From assembly GCA_049301135.1 (NCBI GenBank), contig JBAQKP010000096.1:1-13197 (forward strand): a DNA stretch of 13,197 nucleotides, read 5' to 3'. Shown here piece by piece: positions 1 through 6,125 of this stretch. Origin of the DNA: JAYXXU01 sp049301135 (GTDB taxonomy: Bacteria; Pseudomonadota; Gammaproteobacteria; Pseudomonadales; Moraxellaceae). How positions within the stretch are numbered: the first letter of the stretch is position 1; every line of letters begins with the position of its first letter. The translations under genes and the position numbers were made by a program. The notes beneath the pieces are model-generated. The model saw only the letters and a list, made by a program, of their open reading frames with translations, had not been told where the DNA came from and searched no databases.

Positions 1-497
1 GCCTTACACACACCCGCATGAAACAAACCCAGCGTCGCCCCACCGGAAAACATCAAGGCAGGCTGTCCGTAGCTGTGATAGGTATCCTCGAAGAAACGGT
101 ATTTTTCTTCGAGCGGTAAAAAATCAAACTCCTGATCACACAGATAATCCAAGCACTGACACACTTGTTCAATATAGTCTTCGATCAGCTTTTTGGTGCC
201 AACGTGCGCCACACCGTATAATAGCGGATGGCCGATATTGCCCAGATCGTGATACAAACCCTCGCGCAATGAACGTACCAGCTCACGGTCACGATGCTCC
301 AATCGATAGCGACGTAGCGTGGTCAGCCGCTCGGCGATCAATTCCGAGTCATAATAGGGCGATGCATTGTCTTGTTTCCATTGCGCCATCTCGGTCAGCG
401 TATCCAGTTCAGTGGCGATCTGCTGCCACTCGTGATAACTGTTGGCCTGTGCCAAGCTGCGCTCTAGCTGCCGCTGTTGTCGAGAATTCCAGCTCAT
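1..497 (-). CDS. DUF3336 / patatin-like phospholipase family protein (5' part; C-terminus outside window)
   Basis: This is a predicted serine acyl hydrolase of the patatin family; the acyl substrate cannot be told from sequence. The first 165 codons are visible and the frame runs off the left edge. Residues 1-140 are helical and charged (MSWNSRQQRQLERSLAQAN at the start, then YYDSELIAERLTTLRRYR and REGLYHDLGNIGHPLLYG), the pattern I associate with the DUF3336 domain that precedes bacterial and fungal patatin/TAG-lipase domains. The patatin domain begins at about residue 150 with SGGATLGLFHAGVCK, the glycine-rich oxyanion-hole loop. The GxSxG nucleophile motif and catalytic Asp would lie outside the window. 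The ATG at 497 is preceded by AGGAG (about 507-511) at good spacing. The gene is divergent from the DUF815 gene across 184 bases. Family assignment is confident; substrate is unknown. Confidence 0.9.
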   Translation of the reverse strand, partial: MSWNSRQQRQLERSLAQANSYHEWQQIATELDTLTEMAQWKQDNASPYYDSELIAERLTTLRRYRLEHRDRELVRSLREGLYHDLGNIGHPLLYGVAHVGTKKLIEDYIEQVCQCLDYLCDQEFDFLPLEEKYRFFEDTYHSYGQPALMFSGGATLGLFHAGVCK

Positions 498-681
498 GTT
501 TGCCCACTCCTATTGCGTGGCGGATGGTCATTTTTGTGATCTCAGCTCGAAACTAGCATGCGCTCGGCCAGCATCCAATGACATTTTGTGGCAAACCTTG
601 CAGTTTTAAGCAGTTTCGGTAGATAGTTTGAATGTTTTGTCGATTTGCTTGTTTGACCAGCCCCCTGCGATGAGAAACCCT

Positions 682-1557
682 ATGGCCACACTCGACCTCA
701 GTCCGGATTTTTTAGATGCCTTGCAACACTTGGTGCAGCAAGCCCGCCATGCCCTGCCCGCTGTGCCGCAGCCGGTGGATTTTTCGGCGCAAGCATGGAT
801 CTGGGAAAATAAGCAACTGGTTGCAGTACAACAACTCAGTTCGATTCAACTCGATGATCTGATTGGGATTGATCGACAAAAACACCAAGTTGAACAAAAC
901 ACGCTGCAATTTTTACACGGCTTTTCGGCCAATCATGTGTTGCTGACCGGCGCGCGTGGCACAGGTAAATCATCATTGGTACGCGCCCTACTCAACCGCT
1001 ATGCCGCCGAGTGTCTGCGGGTGATTGAAGTGAATCGTGATGATCTGGTCGATCTGCCACGGATTGCACAACTGATCCGCAACCGACCAGAAAAATTTAT
1101 CATTTATTGTGATGATCTGTCGTTTGGTGCAGAAGACCACAGTTATCGTGCCTTAAAAAGCAGTCTAGACGGCTCGCTCCAGTCCGAAACCGGCCAATTT
1201 TTGATTTATGCGACCAGCAATCGGCGGCATTTGTTGCCCGAATTTATGCACGAAAATGACCATGCCGCTGGCGTGCGCGAGATTCATCCACAGGAAGCAG
1301 TCGAAGAAAAAGTGTCGCTGTCGGATCGTTTTGGGTTGTGGCTGTCGTTTTATGCGATGGATCAGCAAACTTATCTCGACATCGTGGCCGATGGCTTGGG
1401 CAAGGCGGATTTAAGCCTGACTGAACTGGCACGCGCCGAGGCGATTCGCTGGGCGGGTAACCGAGGGCAGCGCTCAGGGCGGTCGGCGGCGCAGTTTGTG
1501 CGGCATTGGGTCGGCTTGCAGCAGTTACAGAACAAAATGAACACACGGAGCAAATAA
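682..1557 (+). CDS. DUF815 family AAA+ ATP-binding protein
   Basis: A cytoplasmic P-loop ATPase of the DUF815 (COG2607) family, role unknown. In the 291-residue form, Walker A (GARGTGKS) is at about 90-97, Walker B (FIIYCDDLSF) at 139-148, and a sensor-like segment YATSNRRHL at 176-184. The C-terminal part (SDRFGLWLSF, then a helical region ending AAQFVRHW) looks like an AAA+ lid. Start choice is uncertain. The frame opens at a TTG (628), and ATGs lie at 670 and 682. I prefer 682, which has a weak GAG about 7 bases upstream and gives the usual family length near 290 residues. The proline iminopeptidase gene follows after one base, so the two are probably co-transcribed. No convincing promoter was found in 498-681; TTGCAG at 598 is weak. 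Confidence 0.9.
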   Translation: MATLDLSPDFLDALQHLVQQARHALPAVPQPVDFSAQAWIWENKQLVAVQQLSSIQLDDLIGIDRQKHQVEQNTLQFLHGFSANHVLLTGARGTGKSSLVRALLNRYAAECLRVIEVNRDDLVDLPRIAQLIRNRPEKFIIYCDDLSFGAEDHSYRALKSSLDGSLQSETGQFLIYATSNRRHLLPEFMHENDHAAGVREIHPQEAVEEKVSLSDRFGLWLSFYAMDQQTYLDIVADGLGKADLSLTELARAEAIRWAGNRGQRSGRSAAQFVRHWVGLQQLQNKMNTRSK

Positions 1558-1558
1558 C

Positions 1559-2512
1559 ATGCGTAACCTCTACCCCTTGATTCGTCCCTACAACAGCGGC
1601 TTTTTACAGGTCAGTGCGCTGCACCGCATCCACTACGCCGAATACGGCAATCCTGACGGACAGCCGGTGGTGTTCTTACACGGTGGGCCCGGTGGTGGCT
1701 CGCAGCCGGATTATGCGCGGTATTTTGATCCACAAAAATGGCGCATCGTGCTGTTTGATCAGCGTGGCTGTGGTCAAAGTACGCCGCTTGCTGAGTTACG
1801 CGAAAATACCACTTGGGACTTGGTCGCCGATATTGAGGCGATCCGGCAACAACTCAACATTCAGCGCTGGGCAGTATTTGGCGGTTCGTGGGGTTCGACG
1901 TTGGCCTTGGCGTATGGCATTCGACATGCTGAGCGCTGTACGGCGTTCTTTTTGCGCGGGATTTTTTTATTGCGCAAAAAAGAAATCGACTGGTTTTATC
2001 AGCACGGTTGCTCGAAGATTTTTCCGGATGCGTGGTCGAATTATCTGGCGGCGATTCCTGCGGCGGAGCATGGCGATTTGGTGCAGGCGTATTTTCGGCG
2101 TTTGACCAGCACGGATGCGGCAGTACGTCAGGCAGCGGCGCGGGCGTGGTCAACGTGGGAAGGTGCGACCTCGAAGCTGATTCCCGATGCGCAGATGATT
2201 GCGTACTATGGGTCGGATCGGTTTGCGGAGGCGTTTGCGCGGATTGAGTGTCATTATTTTGTCAATCGGGGCTTTTTGCCGACCGATAATTATTTGATTG
2301 AGCAAGTGGATGCGCTACGGCATATTCCGTGTGTGATCGTGCATGGTCGCTATGATGTGGTGTGTCCGGTCGAAAATGCGTGGGAGTTGCATCAGGCGTG
2401 GCCGGAGTCACGCTTGCAGATGATTGCGGATGCTGGGCATTCGTTGTCTGAGGTGGGCATTCGGGATGCGTTGATTGCTGCAACGGATGCGTTTGTGGCG
2501 GTTGTGGGTTAG
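1559..2512 (+). CDS. pip: Proline iminopeptidase (alpha/beta hydrolase, family S33)
   Basis: A cytoplasmic exopeptidase that removes N-terminal proline from peptides. The 317-residue length is normal for the family. The alpha/beta-hydrolase landmarks are present in order: oxyanion loop HGGPGGG (41-47), FDQRGCGQS (66-74), nucleophile elbow GGSWGS with Ser110, GRYDVVCP with catalytic Asp266, and DAGHS with His294. HGGPG together with DQRGxGxS is the signature that separates proline iminopeptidases from other hydrolases of the fold. The ATG follows the DUF815 stop after one base, with GGAG about 9 bases upstream, pointing to translational coupling. Codons become richer in G-ending triplets towards the 3' end, but the frame is intact. 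A sharp composition change follows the stop. Confidence 0.95.
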   Translation: MRNLYPLIRPYNSGFLQVSALHRIHYAEYGNPDGQPVVFLHGGPGGGSQPDYARYFDPQKWRIVLFDQRGCGQSTPLAELRENTTWDLVADIEAIRQQLNIQRWAVFGGSWGSTLALAYGIRHAERCTAFFLRGIFLLRKKEIDWFYQHGCSKIFPDAWSNYLAAIPAAEHGDLVQAYFRRLTSTDAAVRQAAARAWSTWEGATSKLIPDAQMIAYYGSDRFAEAFARIECHYFVNRGFLPTDNYLIEQVDALRHIPCVIVHGRYDVVCPVENAWELHQAWPESRLQMIADAGHSLSEVGIRDALIAATDAFVAVVG

Positions 2513-2524
2513 CGGGTTTTGGTG

Positions 2525-2552
2525 TTTACTGTGAGGCTGCGGTTGGTATAAC
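2525..2552 (+). promoter_or_regulatory. Putative sigma-70 promoter for the PepSY-like/PIN pair
   Basis: TTTACT (2525-2530, 4/6 to the -35 consensus), a 16-base spacer, and TATAAC (2547-2552, 5/6 to the -10 consensus) preceded by TG at 2544-2545, making an extended -10. Transcription would begin near 2559, about 30 bases ahead of the ATG at 2590. The position directly downstream of pip suggests the AT-rich pair has its own promoter. Predicted by eye only. Confidence 0.5.
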
Positions 2553-2555
2553 CGC
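2539..2555. repeat. Perfect inverted repeat overlapping the -10 box (possible operator)
   Basis: GCGGTT (2539-2544), a 5-base loop, then AACCGC (2550-2555): a perfect 6-bp palindrome enclosing most of the -10 hexamer. There is no T-run after it, so an intrinsic terminator for pip is less likely than an operator. A second TTAGCGG lies at the pip stop codon and can pair with CCGCTAA at 2552-2558, so an alternative longer fold exists. Confidence 0.45.
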
Positions 2556-2589
2556 TAAACCTTGAGACGTATTTTTTGGAGAACGGTAA

Positions 2590-2895
2590 ATGATTAGCTT
2601 TGAGCAAGCCATTGAGATTGCGACAACAAATGCAAGCTCATTAATTGAGAAATCAAAAAATCTCTCGCTTGAGGGTATCTTAATATCCGAAGATGGCAAG
2701 TTATATGAAGTTTCTTTAAGCTACGATATTGAAGGAGAAAACCCTGCTTCAATCTCAAAAAACACCAATGAACCTGTTGGTCATGGGCTATCGCAACTGA
2801 TAAAAGTGATGAGCTACCGACGGCAATACAAAACCTTTTTGGTCGATGCGAAAAATGGCGAATTTAGAGGCTTTATCAAGTCAAAAATGAGTTAA
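2590..2895 (+). CDS. Small PepSY-like hypothetical protein, partner of the PIN gene
   Basis: A 101-residue protein that I cannot assign firmly. Visible pattern: FEQAIEIA near the N-terminus, then KLYEVSLSYDIEG (about 37-49), and near the C-terminus YKTFLVDAKNGEFRGF. Helix, beta-strand and a strand with VDAxxGEf resemble a PepSY-type fold, but the match is by eye. There is no signal peptide, membrane segment, helix-turn-helix or ribbon-helix-helix motif, so it should be cytoplasmic. A good ribosome binding site, TTGGAGAA (about 2577-2584), sits ahead of the ATG. The PIN gene starts 5 bases after the stop. Sampled lines are 32-37% GC, well below the flanking genes, suggesting acquisition. It could be the neutralising partner of the PIN protein, but this is inferred only from gene order. 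Confidence 0.8.
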   Translation: MISFEQAIEIATTNASSLIEKSKNLSLEGILISEDGKLYEVSLSYDIEGENPASISKNTNEPVGHGLSQLIKVMSYRRQYKTFLVDAKNGEFRGFIKSKMS

Positions 2896-2900
2896 TCAAC

Positions 2901-3353
2901 ATGCCAAAACATCTGATCATAGATACCAATCTGCTGTTGCTACTGGTGATTGGGGCAGTTGAAGAAGGTAGGCATATCGGAAACTCAAAAAGACTAAAAG
3001 CATTCAGCCTGATGGATTACGACAATATCCTAAGGATAGCAGAGCCTTACGAAAAAATCTGTATCACGCCTTATATCGCGACAGAGGTCTCCAATTTGAT
3101 TGATTTGGATGGACATGCTCGGATTCTGGCCTTTCAGGTTGCAAGAAATTTATTCTTACTTTTTGAAAAAATTGAAGTCAACATCGATCAAGATTGTGAG
3201 TCTGAGTTATTCTTGGAATTTGGTATTACCGATAACTCACTGATCAGACTTGCACCTGACTATTTCATTTTAACCAGTGATTACAGGATGCTCGATTCTT
3301 TATTTAAAAGCAGCGGACACACCATAATCCCTTACTACAAAGTCGGAATATAA
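2901..3353 (+). CDS. PIN-domain protein (putative ribonuclease)
   Basis: A 150-residue single-domain protein with the layout of a PIN nuclease. The acidic metal-binding residues expected in the family are all visible: Asp8 in the opening strand (LIIDTNLLLLL), Glu62 (YIATEVSNL), Asp111 (GITDNSLIRLA) and Asp127 (ILTSDYRML). PIN proteins are Mg/Mn-dependent RNases, and many are VapC-type toxins. This one is slightly longer than a typical VapC (about 130-140 residues), and its central region (20-50) is unlike the common VapC type. The start lies 5 bases after the PepSY-like gene, with GAG overlapping that gene's end as a ribosome binding site, so the two are co-transcribed. The catalytic set is intact, so activity is plausible. 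A toxin role is inference. It converges on the P-type ATPase gene with a 26-base gap that contains no hairpin. Confidence 0.85.
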   Translation: MPKHLIIDTNLLLLLVIGAVEEGRHIGNSKRLKAFSLMDYDNILRIAEPYEKICITPYIATEVSNLIDLDGHARILAFQVARNLFLLFEKIEVNIDQDCESELFLEFGITDNSLIRLAPDYFILTSDYRMLDSLFKSSGHTIIPYYKVGI

Positions 3354-3379
3354 TAGAGCATCCCGTTACCATTTCCCCC

Positions 3380-5836
3380 TCAAGCCTGCTTTAACCGCAG
3401 CGCATTCAGCACCACCAGCAGCGAACTGAGCGACATCCCAATCGCCGCCAACCACGGCGGCACATAGCCAAACGCCGCCGGAAACAAAATCGCAAAATTA
3501 TACGCAAACGCCCAACGCAAATTTTGTCGAATAATCCGATCTGTGCGCAGACTGACCCGCCGCGCATCGACCAACGCCGACAACTGATCATTTAACAAAA
3601 TACTATCCGCCGAAATCTGCGCCAAATCCGCACCCGACGACATCGCCACCGACACATTTGCGGTCGCCAACACAGGGCCATCATTGACCCCATCGCCGAC
3701 CATCACCACCGTTGCACCGTCGGCTTGTAAGGCTTTGACTGCCTCGACTTTTTGCTCCGGCAATAGACCACCGCGTACCTCAGTAATCCCAAGCGCCGCG
3801 CCGACCTGCTGTGGCTGCTGGGTTGGATCACCGGACAACATCCACACCTGTAGCCCTTCCGCCTGTAATGCCCGAATCATCGCCACCGCTTCAGGTCGTA
3901 CCTGATCGGCAAACTCAAACTGCGCCAACGGCTGCCAAATGTCATCTGTTTGACCGGCCATGTGCGCCGCCAACACCACTGTCAGCGCATCACTGGCCTG
4001 ACTGAGTCCAGCAAATTGCGCATGCCCCAAGCGATACTGCACCCCATCAATCACCCCGACCAAGCCACCACCGGCCACATGCTGTGGCTCCAGCACCTCC
4101 GGCAAACGCTGTCCACCATAGGCACGTCGAAAGGCTTTGGCCAAAGGATGGTTGCTGGTTTGCTCCAAAGCCGTCGCCAGCATCAAGGCCGATTCCGTAT
4201 CGAGTCGAGGCGTAAAGCAGTCAGTCTTGAGCAGCACTGGCTCGCCCTGTGTCAGTGTGCCGGTCTTGTCAAATACCACATGGGTTGCTTTGGCGAGGCT
4301 TTCCATCACATGACCACGGGTCAGCAAAAAGCCCAATCCAGCCAGCCGATTGGTCGCGGTGGTCAATGCCATCGGGGTTGCCAGTGACAAGGCACACGGA
4401 CAGGTCGCCACCAACACCGCCAACGTCGCCCACAGTGCCACACTCGGATCAACGAAATACCACGCCACATACACCACCACCGCCAGCACCAGCACCCGCG
4501 CCACAAACCACTTGGCCATCTGATCGGCTTGCTGCACCACCCGTGGACGCTCGGCCAGCGCCCGATTCATCAAGCGGTCAATCAGCGCGCGCTGACTGCC
4601 CTCTGGCGGCTGCGTCACTTGCATCACAAACGGCTGGGCGTAGTTTTGGCTACCACCCAACACGCGATCACCGATTTTTTTGAACACTGGTTGCGCTTCG
4701 CCGGTCAGTAGCGCTTCGGACACATTGGCTTCACCGGCAACTAATACGCCGTCACACGGAATACTTTCACCAGCACGAATCTGTACCTGATCGCCGATCT
4801 CAAGCAGATGCGCTGCGATGTCCTCGTATTGCTCCGTGTCGGCATCTCCGGCCAATTTATGCACCAAAATCGGCTCAATCGTGATCAAATCACTGGCGGT
4901 CTGACTGGCTTTTTGCCGTGCTTGTAATTCGAGATAGCGCCCACCCAGCAAGAAAAAAATAAACATGCTGACTGAGTCAAAATACACCTCACCGCTTTGG
5001 GTCAGCGTCGCGTAGGTACTCGCCACAAAGGTCAAAATCAGCGCAATCGACACCGGAATATCCATGTTGACGGTACGCGCTTGTAACGCCCGCCATGCCG
5101 ACTGATAAAATGGAAACCCCGCATACAAAAACACCGGCAAACTGACCAACAGGCCGACCCAGCGAAAATAATCCCGAAACTCAACGTCGATGCCGCTGTA
5201 ATCACCAAAATAAATCGCCATCGCGTACATCATGGCCTGCATTGCGCCCAAGCCCGCCACGCCTAAGCGCATCAGCATTTGTTTGCTTTGCTGACCCAGC
5301 AGCTCGGCATGGGTATCTTGCCGAAATGGCCGCGCACGGTAGCCCAACTGCTCTATCGTGTTGAGCAAATGACTGATCTGTGCCTGCTGATCGTCCCACA
5401 CCAAGCGCAGACGCTGTGTACCCAGATTCACCGTGACCTGTGATACGCCTTGCTCATTGCGTAAACGTCGCTCAATCAACCAACTACACGCGGCACAGCG
5501 CAAACCAATCACGCTCAAATCCGCCGCTGACAAGCCTTGCTCGTGATAGACAAAAGTCTGCTGCACCTGCGCATGATCATAACCACTCAGTAGCGCCAAA
5601 CCCTCCGGTAGTGGCGCGGTACGACTGACCTCAGTGCGATCCAGATAGTAGCTCTCCAGCCCCGCTTCGACGATGCTTTGGCTGGCCAGCTGACAACCCA
5701 AACAACACATCGGACGCGGCTCGCCCAAAATCACGCTATACAGCGGCTGCTTGGGCAAATCATCACCACAGTGAAAACACACCGTCGCCAACGGCACAAC
5801 TTGGGCGGACTGCAACAAAGCTGAATCAGTGTACAT
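3380..5836 (-). CDS. ccoI: Cu(+) P1B-type ATPase, CcoI/FixI type (cbb3 oxidase copper supply)
   Basis: An inner-membrane heavy-metal ATPase that moves Cu(+) out of the cytoplasm. The CcoI/FixI class supplies copper to cbb3-type cytochrome oxidase. In the 818-residue form: an N-terminal Cys-rich module typical of this class (CFHC at 20-23, CCLGC at 44-48); an HMA domain with CAAC (114-117); an actuator loop with TGEA (378-381); the membrane metal site CPC (479-481); the phosphorylation site DKTGTLT with Asp523; HP (563-564); GDGVNDG (714-720). YN in FAYNF and MSLSS in the last helices complete the Cu(+) site set of P1B-1 pumps. Start: the frame opens at a TTG (5878) and an ATG lies at 5854. 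I chose the ATG at 5836 because GAG sits 6 bases upstream, with AGGA further up. No ccoNOPQ, ccoG, ccoH or ccoS gene is adjacent. Confidence 0.92.
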   Translation of the reverse strand: MYTDSALLQSAQVVPLATVCFHCGDDLPKQPLYSVILGEPRPMCCLGCQLASQSIVEAGLESYYLDRTEVSRTAPLPEGLALLSGYDHAQVQQTFVYHEQGLSAADLSVIGLRCAACSWLIERRLRNEQGVSQVTVNLGTQRLRLVWDDQQAQISHLLNTIEQLGYRARPFRQDTHAELLGQQSKQMLMRLGVAGLGAMQAMMYAMAIYFGDYSGIDVEFRDYFRWVGLLVSLPVFLYAGFPFYQSAWRALQARTVNMDIPVSIALILTFVASTYATLTQSGEVYFDSVSMFIFFLLGGRYLELQARQKASQTASDLITIEPILVHKLAGDADTEQYEDIAAHLLEIGDQVQIRAGESIPCDGVLVAGEANVSEALLTGEAQPVFKKIGDRVLGGSQNYAQPFVMQVTQPPEGSQRALIDRLMNRALAERPRVVQQADQMAKWFVARVLVLAVVVYVAWYFVDPSVALWATLAVLVATCPCALSLATPMALTTATNRLAGLGFLLTRGHVMESLAKATHVVFDKTGTLTQGEPVLLKTDCFTPRLDTESALMLATALEQTSNHPLAKAFRRAYGGQRLPEVLEPQHVAGGGLVGVIDGVQYRLGHAQFAGLSQASDALTVVLAAHMAGQTDDIWQPLAQFEFADQVRPEAVAMIRALQAEGLQVWMLSGDPTQQPQQVGAALGITEVRGGLLPEQKVEAVKALQADGATVVMVGDGVNDGPVLATANVSVAMSSGADLAQISADSILLNDQLSALVDARRVSLRTDRIIRQNLRWAFAYNFAILFPAAFGYVPPWLAAIGMSLSSLLVVLNALRLKQA

Positions 5837-5915
5837 CGGTTGCTCAATCCTCATGCCGCAGGCAAATCCACAGGGCAAACGTGTGGCGTATTCACAAAAA
5901 AACCATCAAAACCGC

Positions 5916-5928
5916 ATGATACGATCAT
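5916..5928. repeat. Perfect inverted repeat ATGAT-ACG-ATCAT over the ccoI -10
   Basis: A perfect 5-bp palindrome with a 3-base centre that covers the predicted minus-strand -10 hexamer. The position suggests an operator. The half-site resembles that of an FNR-type box, but the spacing is 3 rather than 4 and the outer T/A pair is missing, so the regulator is unknown. Confidence 0.35.
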
Positions 5929-5944
5929 CATCTTGTGTTGTCAT
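5916..5944 (-). promoter_or_regulatory. Putative ccoI promoter
   Basis: Read on the minus strand: ATGACA (5944-5939, 5/6 to the -35 consensus), a 17-base spacer, and TATCAT (5921-5916, 5/6 to the -10 consensus). Transcription would start near 5909, giving a leader of about 70 bases before the chosen ATG. No clear FNR/Anr box (TTGAT-N4-ATCAA) was found here. Confidence 0.45.
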
Positions 5945-6125
5945 AGCGATTGCTTGCTTGGCAATCACGGTTTGGCCAGTCAAGCTCAGGCAAAATCACT
6001 GATTTTATCGAGGTTTGCTCTGATGTTGTGCGCATACCGTGCATTTTGCAGCGCACCCATCAGCAACCATTGCATCCACTCGCCTACTATCGCATGATCA
6101 GTGGGATTTTAACTTCGTAGACGAC

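Larger units (their letters stand above)
5837..6125. other. Divergent intergenic region between ccoI and mrcB
   Basis: 289 bases separate the two chosen start codons. They hold the ccoI promoter and palindrome described separately, and a GATTGC / GCAATC hairpin (5948-5966, 7-base loop). I found no convincing -10/-35 pair for mrcB. If mrcB starts at the upstream GTG (6039), the gap shrinks to about 200 bases. Open frames here have no recognisable product. Confidence 0.5.

Noticed and set aside
2590..3353. Classical VapBC module
   Set aside because: The PIN half fits VapC, but the upstream protein has no AbrB, RHH or Phd-type motif, so the name VapBC is not supported.
5837..5944. FNR/Anr box for ccoI
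   Set aside because: No TTGAT-N4-ATCAA was found; the nearest palindrome has 3-base spacing and lacks the outer bases.
5948..5966. GATTGC / GCAATC hairpin between ccoI and mrcB
   Set aside because: A 6-bp stem with a 7-base loop, not aligned with any promoter element and with no T-run; it may be chance.
5840..6097. 85-residue plus-strand frame between ccoI and mrcB
   Set aside because: It overlaps the ccoI start and the mrcB upstream region, resembles no known protein, and has no ribosome binding site.
6039..6125. N-terminal extension of PBP1b from a GTG
   Set aside because: The added 29 residues have no PBP1b character and the GTG has no ribosome binding site; kept only as an alternative start.
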